From Polaromonas sp. (GTDB taxonomy: Bacteria > Pseudomonadota > Gammaproteobacteria > Burkholderiales > Burkholderiaceae_C), in NCBI GenBank assembly GCA_025362315.1, contig JANYGP010000040.1:1-64000 (forward strand): a stretch of 64,000 nucleotides of DNA. The letters run 5' to 3'. The position numbers and the translations under genes are program-made. Numbering within the stretch: the first letter of the stretch is position 1; each line of letters opens with the position of its first letter. Positions 1 through 8,592 of this stretch are shown here, piece after piece. A model generated the notes under the pieces. The model was given only the letters and a program-made list of their open reading frames with translations, did not search any database and was not told where the DNA came from.

Positions 1-117
1 TAGGTTGTGCTGGTCTTGTGGTTTCGTGTTGGCCATTGCGAGGTTGATTCGCAGTCCACGAAACGCTCACGTCGCGTGGATGTTTAAGATTTTTTGAATG
101 ATTTGAAGGAGAACGCA
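1..117. other. Upstream region of phoU
   Basis: No gene could be read in this edge segment. It probably separates phoU from a pst transporter gene lying outside the window, as is usual for phoU, but nothing here proves that. The phoU ribosome binding site AAGGAG lies at 106-111. No clear Pho box was seen. Confidence 0.4.
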
Positions 118-819
118 ATGCCTGATAAACACTTGTCTACACAGTTCGACAGCGAACTCAACAGTGTCTCGTCACTGGTTATGGAGATGGGCGGCTTGGT
201 GGAGTCGCAAATTCGCACGGCTATTTACTCGTTGTCAAATTTTCATGCGGAAAGTGCCGATCAGGTTATTGACGTTGAGGTGCGCGTTAACGGCATGGAG
301 CTCGACATCGACCGCGATTTGTCGTCCATCATTGCCCGCCGCCAGCCCACTGCACGTGACCTGCGCCTGCTGATTGCCATCTCCAAGACCACCGCCAACC
401 TGGAGCGGGCTGGTGACGAGGCGGTGAAGATCGCTCGTATGGTCAAGTCAATCATTGCCAGTGGCGCGTCTCGTTCGCTGCCGTCGTCAGACCTGCGTGT
501 GGCCGCCGAGCTGGCGTCGGGCCTGTTGCGCAAAGCGCTAGACGCTTTTGCGCGCCTTGACCTCACGGCGGCAGTGTCGATCCTCAAGGAGGACGACGAA
601 ATCGACAAGGAGTTCGACGGCTTTGTACGCAAGCTCATCACCTACATGATGGAAGACGCGCGCACCATTTCCCCAAGCCTGGACCTGCTGTTCGTGGCTA
701 AAGCCATCGAGCGCATTGGTGACCATGCAAAAAATATTGCCGAGTTCACCATCTACATCGTCAAGGGCGCAGACGTGCGCCACACCTCAATGGCGGCCAT
801 TGAGTCGGCCGTTCAATAA
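118..819 (+). CDS. phoU: Phosphate signalling protein PhoU
   Basis: PhoU links the PstSCAB phosphate transporter to the PhoR/PhoB two-component system and keeps the Pho regulon off when phosphate is plentiful. The 233-residue product has the family's two repeated three-helix bundles; the metal-binding E/D-rich signatures are visible as NLERAGDEAVKIAR and the repeat AIERIGDHAKNIAE. I chose ATG 118 rather than the TTG at 94 because AAGGAG (106-111) sits at the right distance and the extra residues are not family-like. phoB and phoR follow on the same strand, which fits a phosphate-control operon. Cytoplasmic, membrane-associated. Confidence 0.95.
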   Translation: MPDKHLSTQFDSELNSVSSLVMEMGGLVESQIRTAIYSLSNFHAESADQVIDVEVRVNGMELDIDRDLSSIIARRQPTARDLRLLIAISKTTANLERAGDEAVKIARMVKSIIASGASRSLPSSDLRVAAELASGLLRKALDAFARLDLTAAVSILKEDDEIDKEFDGFVRKLITYMMEDARTISPSLDLLFVAKAIERIGDHAKNIAEFTIYIVKGADVRHTSMAAIESAVQ

Positions 820-885
820 CGACCCCGTGCGCGCCGCACCCCACTGCGGGTGGCTGCGCGCCATGCACTGGATAAAAGCGCCCGA

Positions 886-1602
886 ATGAAACACCTCCCG
901 CGTGTACTGATCGTTGAAGACGAACCCGCCATTGCCGAGTTGATCGCGGTGAATTTGCGTCACGGCGGCTTTGAGCCAGTTGTGGCGCAAGACAGCGTGA
1001 CCGCGCAACGCGAGCTGGACGCTGTGTTGCCAGACGTTATTTTGCTGGACTGGATGCTGCCGGGCCAAAGTGGTTTGTCGCTGGCGCGGCATTGGCGAAA
1101 GCAGGAGCGCACCATGGCCATTCCCATCTTGATGTTAACGGCGCGCGGGGACGAGTCGGACAAGATTGCTGGCCTGGACGCGGGCGCAGACGATTACATT
1201 ACCAAGCCGTTTTCAACCCAGGAAATGCTGGCGCGGATTCGTGCAGTGCTGCGCAGACGCGCGCCGCAGCCCCTGGGGGATTGCGTGACTGTGGGCGATC
1301 TTGTTCTTGACGCTGGCACGCACCGCATATCTTTTAAAAACCAGGAACTCAAGCTGGGACCGACCGAGTTCAAGTTGCTGTATTTTTTCATGACGCACAC
1401 GGAACGTGTACACAGCCGCAGCAACTTGCTCGACAAGGTTTGGGGTGACCATGTGTTCATTGAAGAACGCACTGTGGATGTGCATGTCAAGCGCCTGAGG
1501 GAGGCTCTGGGTGCGGCTGGTGCAATGGTAGAAACAGTACGTGGTGCGGGTTACCGGCTGACGGTGATGCCGGTGCTCGCTGCGGCACAATCTGGTGGAT
1601 GA
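886..1602 (+). CDS. phoB: Phosphate regulon response regulator PhoB
   Basis: OmpR/PhoB-family transcription factor of 238 residues. The N-terminal receiver domain has the acidic pair (IVEDE), the phospho-accepting Asp at about residue 55 (ILLDWMLPG) and the conserved Lys at about 107 (TKPF). The C-terminal winged helix carries the typical RTVDVHVKRLREAL and GAGYRL segments. When phosphorylated by PhoR it would bind Pho boxes and activate phosphate-starvation genes. The start at ATG 886 gives MKHLPRVLIVEDE; an in-frame GTG at 850 adds 12 unlikely residues. Its stop overlaps the phoR start (ATGA at 1599-1602), so the two are translationally coupled. Confidence 0.96.
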   Translation: MKHLPRVLIVEDEPAIAELIAVNLRHGGFEPVVAQDSVTAQRELDAVLPDVILLDWMLPGQSGLSLARHWRKQERTMAIPILMLTARGDESDKIAGLDAGADDYITKPFSTQEMLARIRAVLRRRAPQPLGDCVTVGDLVLDAGTHRISFKNQELKLGPTEFKLLYFFMTHTERVHSRSNLLDKVWGDHVFIEERTVDVHVKRLREALGAAGAMVETVRGAGYRLTVMPVLAAAQSGG

Positions 1603-2936
1603 TTTATCGCTGGTTCCTGGTTTTTGTCTGTTTGTGTGCAGGTGCCAGTTTGGGGTTTTTGCTGGCGGCAACAGATGGTTTGATTGCCGGCCTTTTCATT
1701 GCAGTGACGACGTGTTTGGCTCTTGACAGCATCCATTTAGGAAGGTTTTTGCGCTGGCTCCGTGTTGTTCAAAGCAACGATGCACTGGCCGCCACACCAG
1801 ACCTGTTGCCAAGCCTGCAGGGTGTGTGGCTGGATGCGGGTGAGCGTGTCCGCAAAATCATCCGGCAGCAAGAGCGCAAACTTCAAGATGCACAAGCCCG
1901 GCTGGACGAATTTTTGGCGGCCATGCAGGCGTCTCCTGTCGGTGTTGTGCTGCTGGACGCACAAGACCGCATTGAGTGGTGCAACGACATGGCCACGCAG
2001 CATTTTGGTTTTGATGCGCGGCGTGATTTGTTGCAGCACATCACCAACCTGGTAAGGGTGCCAGGTTTTAAAGCCTACATGGCGTCAAATGATTACTCTC
2101 AGGATGTTCTTGTTGCTGGCAGTGCCAGTCAGCCTGGCCGGCCTGTCAACCTGTCTGTGCATGCATATGCTTACGGCAACGAACGCAAGTTGCTTTTGTC
2201 GCGCGACATCACTGCCGTTGAATTGGCAGAAGCGATGCGGCGGGATTTTGTGGCCAACGTGTCGCATGAAATTCGCACGCCCCTGACGGTTCTTTCAGGC
2301 TTTATTGAAACGCTGCAGACTCTGCCGCTTGATGAGCCAGAGCGTGAGCGCTATCTGGCACTGATGGCCCAACAATCCCAGCGCATGCAGACACTGGTCA
2401 ACGATCTGTTGACATTGTCAAAGCTGGAGGGCAGCCCACAGCCTGGCGCCAACGAATGGACACCCTGCGATGCGCTGCTGGCGCAGTGCGAACAGGAGGC
2501 CAAGGCGCTGTCCAGGCTGCTGGCAACACAAGGGCACCAACTGCTGTTTGCAGCTGAAAAAGGCTGGCAGATAGCCGGGGTTCAGGCCGAGCTTTTCAGT
2601 GCATTTTCCAACCTGGTGACCAATGCTGTCCGGTACACCCCGGACGCCGGCCAGATTCATGTGAGCTGGCAGGTTCTTGCTGACGGGCGCGGGAAATTTT
2701 TGGTCAAAGACAGTGGGCCCGGCATTGCACCCGAGCATTTGCCCAGACTGACCGAACGCTTTTACCGGGTAGACCGCAGCCGGTCCCGCGAAACAGGCGG
2801 AACAGGGCTGGGCCTGGCAATTGTCAAACACGTGGCGCAGCGCCACAATGCGGAGTTGAACATAGAGAGCGTGAGCGGACAAGGCTCGTCTTTTTCTATT
2901 ACTTTTCCAGCAGCCCGCGTCCGCAAGATTTTATAA
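1599..2936 (+). CDS. phoR: Phosphate regulon sensor kinase PhoR
   Basis: Membrane histidine kinase of 445 residues that phosphorylates or dephosphorylates PhoB. Visible parts in order: two N-terminal membrane segments (about residues 5-45), a PAS-like domain (about 105-200), the H box SHEIRTPLT with His at about 223, an N box (NLVTNAVRYTP), a G1 box (DSGPGIAPEHL) and a G2 box (GGTGLGLAIVKH). The short N terminus without a large periplasmic domain is normal for PhoR, which senses through PstB/PhoU. It overlaps phoB by 4 nt and ends 20 nt before a convergent MATE gene. Confidence 0.95.
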   Translation: MIYRWFLVFVCLCAGASLGFLLAATDGLIAGLFIAVTTCLALDSIHLGRFLRWLRVVQSNDALAATPDLLPSLQGVWLDAGERVRKIIRQQERKLQDAQARLDEFLAAMQASPVGVVLLDAQDRIEWCNDMATQHFGFDARRDLLQHITNLVRVPGFKAYMASNDYSQDVLVAGSASQPGRPVNLSVHAYAYGNERKLLLSRDITAVELAEAMRRDFVANVSHEIRTPLTVLSGFIETLQTLPLDEPERERYLALMAQQSQRMQTLVNDLLTLSKLEGSPQPGANEWTPCDALLAQCEQEAKALSRLLATQGHQLLFAAEKGWQIAGVQAELFSAFSNLVTNAVRYTPDAGQIHVSWQVLADGRGKFLVKDSGPGIAPEHLPRLTERFYRVDRSRSRETGGTGLGLAIVKHVAQRHNAELNIESVSGQGSSFSITFPAARVRKIL

Positions 2937-2956
2937 GCCTGCTGCTTGCGGGCAAT

Positions 2957-4297
2957 TTATCGCTGGCTCTGTTTGACAGCCCGCCATAACAATGCCAACA
3001 GGCAGGCAGCAACACAAACCAGCGCCCATGTGGCTGCCAGCCAAAAACTGGCCGGATTCAAACTGGCCGGTTTGCCCGCCAACCCGACATGGGTCAGAAC
3101 ATAACCCCCATACAAACCCAGGCCCCAAAGCAGCATGCCGTACACCAGCAGCGGCGCAATCGTGATCCGGTAGCACCGAAGTAAAAAAGCACACATGGCT
3201 TGCGAGCTGTCTGCCAGGTGATACAAGGCAACCCATCCCAGCAGTACAGAAGCCTGGGCGATGATGCCAGGACTGGTTGAATACAAAGATGCCAGATAAT
3301 TTTTTGCTATTAATAATGTAGCTGCTAGCGCACATGAAATAACAGCTGCAAGCTTGATTCCCACCATAACCACCTGTTTCGCCTGCTTCGGCTTCCCCGC
3401 CCCTAACCACAATGATGTGCGCGCGCTGCATGCAATGGCAATCGACAAAGGCATCATGTAGAGCACTGCTGCCATGCTGGCTGCAATCTGGTGACTGGCC
3501 AAAGCGCTGGTGCCCAGTCTGGCGATGAACAAAGCCATCAGCGTGAACGACGTGACTTCCACCAGATAAGCCATCCCACCCGGCAAACCCAGCCGCGCAA
3601 ACCTGGCAATTGCAAGCCATTCGGGTCGCTCCATGGGCCGCCAGACCGCAAAGGGTTTGTACACGGCCTGCGTTTTGAGCATCACCACGCACAAAGCCAG
3701 CAACAGGTAATTCACCACCAGCGTGGCCCATGCGCAACCAACTGCACCCATCGGCTCCACGCCAGCACCGCCAGCCACCAGCCAGATGGACAAAGGTATT
3801 TTTACAGCGAGTGCGCCCAGTTGGAGCCAGGTGACAAAAAACGGTTTGCCCAGCGACTGGTTGAAAGTGCTGTACAGCCTGAAAAGCAGGGCAGGCACGA
3901 AAGCAAATGCCAGCACCGTCAGATAGTTTTGAACTTCCTGCAACATGTTGTCGGGCACCTGAGCCCACCTTAACAGTGGCGCCGGAAACAAAAGCACGGC
4001 AATGCCCACCACTGAAATCAAACCAGCCAGATAAAGACTTTGCCGCACAGATTTGCCAATCGCCGCGCTTTGTCCCGCGCCCAGCATTTCAGCCCAGATT
4101 GGCAGCAGCGCCTGCACAATGCCCATCAGCCCAACATACACGCTGATGTAAATGGCAGAACCTACCGACAAAGCGGCCAGGGCAGTGTCGCTGTAGCGTC
4201 CGGCAATCACAGTGTCAGCCACGCCAAACGCCATCACGGCAAGCTGGCCTGCCAGCACAGTGCCCGCGTGGCGGACAATTATTTTCAGCTCGCTCAA
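2957..4297 (-). CDS. MATE family efflux transporter
   Basis: Inner-membrane multidrug/toxin exporter of 446 residues, expected to use an H+ or Na+ gradient. About twelve hydrophobic segments arranged as two similar halves match the MATE (NorM/DinF) family; the N-terminal half has GVADTVIAGRYSDTALAALS, a typical MATE first-helix signature. Its ATG overlaps the stop of the upstream membrane glycosyltransferase-like gene by 4 nt, so both are probably co-transcribed. The substrate cannot be told from sequence. A copy of the dispersed motif (3304-3345) lies inside the gene and coincides with an AT-rich run of codons encoding part of a membrane helix, without breaking the frame. Confidence 0.9.
   Translation of the reverse strand: MSELKIIVRHAGTVLAGQLAVMAFGVADTVIAGRYSDTALAALSVGSAIYISVYVGLMGIVQALLPIWAEMLGAGQSAAIGKSVRQSLYLAGLISVVGIAVLLFPAPLLRWAQVPDNMLQEVQNYLTVLAFAFVPALLFRLYSTFNQSLGKPFFVTWLQLGALAVKIPLSIWLVAGGAGVEPMGAVGCAWATLVVNYLLLALCVVMLKTQAVYKPFAVWRPMERPEWLAIARFARLGLPGGMAYLVEVTSFTLMALFIARLGTSALASHQIAASMAAVLYMMPLSIAIACSARTSLWLGAGKPKQAKQVVMVGIKLAAVISCALAATLLIAKNYLASLYSTSPGIIAQASVLLGWVALYHLADSSQAMCAFLLRCYRITIAPLLVYGMLLWGLGLYGGYVLTHVGLAGKPASLNPASFWLAATWALVCVAACLLALLWRAVKQSQR
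3304..3345 (+). repeat. Dispersed motif copy 1 (intragenic, MATE)
   Basis: TTGCTATTAAT followed by AGCTGCTAGCGCACAT; the left half matches the family well, while the GGGCTA half is lost. The frame of the host gene is intact. Confidence 0.6.
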
Positions 4298-6042
4298 GGT
4301 GTTTTTGAGCTGTTGGCGCTGCCTGGTACACGCCGATAAACCAGCAGCGTTTCGTTTTTGTCAGCGGGTCTGCGCAGCGTTGCCATGAAAGCCCAATCCG
4401 GCAAATTGACACGATTGGCAAGTGTGGGTTGAGCGTCGGCATCCACGATCAGGTAAGGGCAATTTGCGTCAGCAGTTGCCTGTCGCAGATGCAATTGCCC
4501 GTGGTATTGCAGGGCTGCTGCCTGTGCGCTGGTCAAACCGTAGATCTCGGTACAAGCGGCCGGGCCAATCACCTTGGCCACTTGCCGTGCCATGGGCGCA
4601 TAACTGCGTGCATAGTCAAGCAACGGCAACCACAATGACATCAGCAGCAGCCAGCACAGCGTTGCGCCACCGGCAGGCAATACAAGAGATTTCCACACTG
4701 CGGAGCGATGCGCACCAACACGCCATCTCACCAGCCAAACCCAGGCCATCGTTGCCAGCAGCGCTATAACAAAAGCAAACACTGAAAAACTGGGCTCAAA
4801 CCCGGGCGCCAGTTTGGCGACATTGGCAGCGGGTTGCCGTGGAACGCCGGTTTGCATGGCGATCCAGATGACCCAGATGATGATGCCGCAACCCGTGAAA
4901 AACAGCAGGGTAAACCAGTCAATCAGCGAAGCAACCGAGCGCTTGAAAGTGGGCAGCGCAAAAGCCGCCAGCGCTGCCAGTGGCACCAGGCCCAGCAGCA
5001 GGCTGCGGTCGGCTGCAGGCGTTACCAGCGCAGAAGCAATGGCAACCATCGAAAACCACAGCGGCAATGCGACATGCCTGCCGGCCAGCTGTTTGCGCCA
5101 GCGCCAGAGTGTCCACAGTGCCAGCGGCCAGGCAGGCCAGGTAAACCACAGCAGCAACCGGGTCAGTTTGCGCCACTCGGTCCAGGCATCTGACCCCGTG
5201 ATGGGAAGCCACTGGACACGCCAGCGCCACAAGTCCAAAACCACGGCAAGCCCGGCCGAAAGCGCAGTAGCGGCCACAATCAGTACCACCCATTGCAGTG
5301 ATTGCTGCCGTGTCTCTGTATCTGACAGTTTGCCTGCCTGGTGCCAGCGCACGGTTTCTACAAAAGCGCCGCCACATCCCAGTAAAACAGCAATTGTGGG
5401 TGCGCCACTCAGGGCCAGACCAGTTACACCCAGCAGCAGCCCCAGAGCTGGCCCCAGCAACTTTGTCGCGCGGCGATACGGGCTGACTGCCAGCGCGTAG
5501 AACACCAGGGAAACAGAGCCCAACTGGGCCAGGGCAGGCGTTGTTTCGTGCGACAGCTGCGCCAGCCCCAGGCTGGCGATCAACGCCAATAAGCCTGCAT
5601 CGGCAATGGCGCGCGCATAGTCTGTCGGACTGGCTTCGCCGCCAAATGCAAAAGCCACAGGTTGTGCCTGTGGGCTGCGCGCCAGATAGTAAATGGCATA
5701 CCAGGTGTTTAACAACGTGAAAGCAAGCAGTGCCATGAATGGCACCCGCACTGCAAACGCCGGATCTAAAAAGGGCAGCAGCTTGATTGCCAATGCACCC
5801 AGCCAAAAGGGCAACAACGCATCAAATCCATTCGCGACTCCCAACAGCTGTGGAGTCAGCCAATCGGCTCTGTTCAGAGCCAGCTCCTGCATGACGCCAA
5901 ACGAAGCAATGTCGTCCACTTTCCAGGGCGCACGTCCAAAAAACCCCGGCAAGATATAGGCCACGCAAAACAGCAGCAGCGCAAGACGCGGCAGTCGGCG
6001 TACAGCCGACTGGGCGATGATGGCAGGGGAGGGCTTGTTCAA
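4294..6042 (-). CDS. ArnT-like GT-C family membrane protein
   Basis: Large membrane protein of 582 residues with roughly a dozen hydrophobic segments and a short soluble C terminus. The first loop after the N-terminal membrane segment reads GRAPWKVDDIASFG, which resembles the acidic catalytic loop of GT-C glycosyltransferases (ArnT/PMT, family 39). These use polyprenyl-phosphate sugars to modify lipids or proteins on the periplasmic side. The family assignment is by motif and topology; donor and acceptor are unknown. It forms an overlapping pair with the downstream MATE gene. Upstream, an intrinsic terminator separates it from rpmE2, so it should have its own promoter. Confidence 0.7.
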   Translation of the reverse strand: MNKPSPAIIAQSAVRRLPRLALLLFCVAYILPGFFGRAPWKVDDIASFGVMQELALNRADWLTPQLLGVANGFDALLPFWLGALAIKLLPFLDPAFAVRVPFMALLAFTLLNTWYAIYYLARSPQAQPVAFAFGGEASPTDYARAIADAGLLALIASLGLAQLSHETTPALAQLGSVSLVFYALAVSPYRRATKLLGPALGLLLGVTGLALSGAPTIAVLLGCGGAFVETVRWHQAGKLSDTETRQQSLQWVVLIVAATALSAGLAVVLDLWRWRVQWLPITGSDAWTEWRKLTRLLLWFTWPAWPLALWTLWRWRKQLAGRHVALPLWFSMVAIASALVTPAADRSLLLGLVPLAALAAFALPTFKRSVASLIDWFTLLFFTGCGIIIWVIWIAMQTGVPRQPAANVAKLAPGFEPSFSVFAFVIALLATMAWVWLVRWRVGAHRSAVWKSLVLPAGGATLCWLLLMSLWLPLLDYARSYAPMARQVAKVIGPAACTEIYGLTSAQAAALQYHGQLHLRQATADANCPYLIVDADAQPTLANRVNLPDWAFMATLRRPADKNETLLVYRRVPGSANSSKTP

Positions 6043-6098
6043 AACGAATATGACTTTACAAGACTATTTTTTTCAGTCAATTCTGGCAACAGCAGGCG

Positions 6099-6129
6099 AA
6101 AAAAAAGCAGCCTGAATTCAGGCTGCTTT
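6099..6129 (-). terminator. Intrinsic terminator of rpmE2
   Basis: On the minus strand, the perfect palindrome AAGCAGCCTGAA/TTCAGGCTGCTT (6105-6128) is followed by a run of eight T (6099-6106 read in reverse). It lies 28 nt after the rpmE2 stop. Confidence 0.9.
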
Positions 6130-6156
6130 GATGAGTTTTTGAGCTCAGTGCGCTAC

Positions 6157-6435
6157 TTAAGCAGCAGCAGGTGCAGCGTCTTTGGCAGCAGTTTTACCAA
6201 AACGGTTGCGGAACTTTTCAACGCGGCCGCCCATGTTGTCGACGGATTTTTGTGTGCCGGTGTAAAACGGATGTGACTCGCTTGAGGTGTCCAGTTTGTA
6301 CAGCGGCAGTTCGCGCCCGTCTTCCATTTTCAACATTTCTTTGGTGTTGACGCATGAACGCGTGACAAATTTGAAGTTGTTGGACAAGTCCAAAAAGCAA
6401 ACGTCGCGGTAGTTGGGGTGAATGCCGTCTTTCAT
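6157..6435 (-). CDS. rpmE2: 50S ribosomal protein L31 type B
   Basis: Component of the large ribosomal subunit and intersubunit bridge. The 92-residue product [16 protein letters not shown]... lacks the CxxC zinc ligands of type A L31 and has the type B insertion, so it is the zinc-independent form. ATG 6435 was chosen over the upstream ATG (6498) because AAAGGA lies just before it and the family starts with MKxxIHP. It lies 82 nt downstream of rho on the same strand and ends at a strong terminator. The alanine-rich tail ([10 protein letters not shown]) is common in Burkholderiales. Confidence 0.95.
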   Translation of the reverse strand: MKDGIHPNYRDVCFLDLSNNFKFVTRSCVNTKEMLKMEDGRELPLYKLDTSSESHPFYTGTQKSVDNMGGRVEKFRNRFGKTAAKDAAPAAA

Positions 6436-6517
6436 TTCTCTGATCCTTTGATATCGTTTCGGCAGCCACTCAAAACCATTTTGAGCACTTTCCGGCAAGC
6501 CTTGGATTATAGCTTGC

Positions 6518-7780
6518 CTAGCCGCCCCGGCGCATCATGTCAAAGAACTCGGAATTGTTCTTTGTTGCCTTCATGCTTTTCAGGACCAGCTCCATCGACT
6601 CAATCTCGTCCATGTTGTACATGAACTGGCGCAAAATGCGCGACTTTTGCAAGATTTCAGGCGCCAACAGCAGCTCTTCCTTGCGGGTGCCGCTGCGGTT
6701 GAGCTGAATGGCCGGGAAGACACGCTTTTCATACAGGCGTCGGTCCAAGTGAATTTCGCAGTTGCCAGTGCCTTTGAACTCTTCAAAAATAACCTCGTCC
6801 ATCCGGCTGCCAGTATCAACCAGCGCAGTGCCAACGATGGTCAGGCTGCCGCCTTCTTCAATTTTGCGGGCCGCACCAAAAAAGCGTTTGGGCCGCTGCA
6901 ACGCATTGGCATCCACACCGCCAGACAGGACCTTGCCAGACGAGGGCAACACGTTGTTGTAGGCGCGCGCCAGCCGTGTGATGGAGTCCAGCAAAATAAC
7001 CACATCCTTGCCCAGCTCGACCAGACGCTTGGCGCGTTCAATCACCATCTCGGCTACGTGCACGTGTCGCGCTGCAGGCTCGTCGAAGGTTGACGAAATC
7101 ACTTCACCGCGCACGCTGCGCTGCATCTCGGTCACCTCCTCGGGGCGCTCATCGACCAGCAGCACCATCATCACGGCTTCAGGGTAGTTGGCAGTGATGG
7201 CGTGGGCAATGTGCTGCATCATCACGGTTTTGCCAGACTTGGGCGGTGCTACCAGCAGGGCACGCTGGCCTTTGCCGATGGGCGCGATGATGTCAATGAT
7301 CCGGCTCGTCAGGTTTTCTTCTCCCTTGATGTCGCGCTCCAGCTTGAACTGCTCACGCGGGAAAAGAGGCGTCAGATTCTCGAACATCACCTTGTGTTTG
7401 TTGGCTTCAGGAGCGCCGTCGTTGACCTTGTCAAGCTTGTTCAGTGCAAAGTAACGCTCACCGTCTTTCGGGGTGCGCACTTCACCTTCGATCATGTCGC
7501 CCGTGTGCAAATTAAACCGGCGAATCTGGCTGGGACTGATGTAGATGTCGTCCGTGCTGGCGGTGTAGCTGGAGTCTGGCGCGCGCAAAAAACCAAATCC
7601 GTCGGGCAGCACTTCAAGCACGCCATCAGCCACGATCACTTCGCCAGTTTTGCTGCGCTTTTTAATGATGGCAAACATCAGCTCCTGCTTGCGCATGCGG
7701 CCGACGTTTTCAATCTCAAGAATTTCAGCTTGCTTGAGCACTTCAGACACATGCAGTGCCTTGAGTTCATTTAAATGCAT
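6518..7780 (-). CDS. rho: Transcription termination factor Rho
   Basis: Hexameric RNA-dependent ATPase that releases untranslated transcripts. The 420-residue length is standard. The N-terminal Rho-N helix bundle starts [15 protein letters not shown], followed by the cold-shock-like RNA-binding domain (GFGFLRAP) and the RecA-type ATPase core with Walker A PPKSGKT, Walker [15 protein letters not shown], and the Q-loop region [17 protein letters not shown]. Gene order trxA-rho-rpmE2 on one strand is common in beta- and gammaproteobacteria. The 334-nt stretch upstream may be its leader, consistent with the known autoregulation of rho in other bacteria (inference). Confidence 0.98.
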   Translation of the reverse strand: MHLNELKALHVSEVLKQAEILEIENVGRMRKQELMFAIIKKRSKTGEVIVADGVLEVLPDGFGFLRAPDSSYTASTDDIYISPSQIRRFNLHTGDMIEGEVRTPKDGERYFALNKLDKVNDGAPEANKHKVMFENLTPLFPREQFKLERDIKGEENLTSRIIDIIAPIGKGQRALLVAPPKSGKTVMMQHIAHAITANYPEAVMMVLLVDERPEEVTEMQRSVRGEVISSTFDEPAARHVHVAEMVIERAKRLVELGKDVVILLDSITRLARAYNNVLPSSGKVLSGGVDANALQRPKRFFGAARKIEEGGSLTIVGTALVDTGSRMDEVIFEEFKGTGNCEIHLDRRLYEKRVFPAIQLNRSGTRKEELLLAPEILQKSRILRQFMYNMDEIESMELVLKSMKATKNNSEFFDMMRRGG

Positions 7781-8114
7781 GGATTAACCTGCTAGTTTGG
7801 CTTGATGGTGTTGCATGAAAAGACATCTCGTTGGAGAGTCAAATGAAGCCGGATTGGTTTTTGCAAGCTTGCTGGAAGGGCAACTGTGCAAACCGGTGTT
7901 CGAGCAAACCGGCTACAGCCAGCTTGCGAAAAATGATTATGACAGGAAAAAAGGAGACAATCGAGCCGCCGAAAGCAGGCTTTTACGGGGGGCATCGCCG
8001 GTACTTGTCGGGTGAAAACATACGATTAAGCATCCGATAAAATACCCTTCAAACGCTGCTTGAAACGCCGAAGTCGACTATTGACGAACAAATCCAGTCA
8101 GGCCAACCTTGAAA
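7781..8114 (-). other. trxA-rho intergenic region, possible rho leader
   Basis: This 334-nt stretch has no convincing gene; short open frames on the plus strand have no family likeness. On the minus strand it would form a long 5' leader of rho. Rho genes elsewhere have attenuated, Rho-dependent leaders, so a regulatory role is plausible. No intrinsic terminator was seen, nor a clear promoter. Confidence 0.4.
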
Positions 8115-8447
8115 TCAAACAAGCTGCTGATCTATGAAGGCTGTGAGTTGTGACTTGCTCATGGCGCCCACTTTTGTTGCAGCAAGTTCGCCATTTTTAA
8201 AAATCATCAGCGTCGGGATGCCGCGAATGCCAAATTTGGCAGGAATATCCCGATTTTCATCCACATTCATTTTTGCTACTTGAAGCTTTCCGCTGTAAGT
8301 TGTGGCAACCTCATCCAGGATGGGCGCGATCATTTTGCAGGGGCCACACCACTCGGCCCAATAATCCACCAGAACAGGGTGCGCCGACTTCAAAACGTCT
8401 GCCTCAAACGTTGCATCGGTGGTATGTTTGATCAGATCGCTTGCCAT
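8115..8447 (-). CDS. trxA: Thioredoxin 1
   Basis: Cytoplasmic 110-residue thiol-disulfide reductase with the active site WCGPC (residues 33-37) and the cis-proline segment [11 protein letters not shown]. It would reduce ribonucleotide reductase and other disulfide substrates using thioredoxin reductase. The start at ATG 8447 gives [10 protein letters not shown] and has AAGGA upstream; the longer open frame to 8519 adds 24 unlikely residues. It is divergent from the addB-like gene with a 145-nt gap that must hold both promoters. Confidence 0.96.
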   Translation of the reverse strand: MASDLIKHTTDATFEADVLKSAHPVLVDYWAEWCGPCKMIAPILDEVATTYSGKLQVAKMNVDENRDIPAKFGIRGIPTLMIFKNGELAATKVGAMSKSQLTAFIDQQLV

Positions 8448-8592
8448 GTTGAATCCTTTTTTAAATTTGCTTTTGATGTCTGCAATGAAACTGGCGAAAG
8501 AAATTGATTGTGAAATCACCCAGAACGCCCGGTGATCCTTATTTTGTCAGAAACCAGGTCTGCATGTTCATTTTGACCAGCCTCCGCTGCCC

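Noticed and set aside
2931-3968. Long antisense-type open frame (345 codons) within the MATE gene
   Set aside because: Its product is low-complexity without family features; the MATE frame has clear membrane-helix pattern.
7815-8015. Small plus-strand frame between trxA and rho
   Set aside because: No ribosome binding site of note and no recognisable protein; more likely rho leader.
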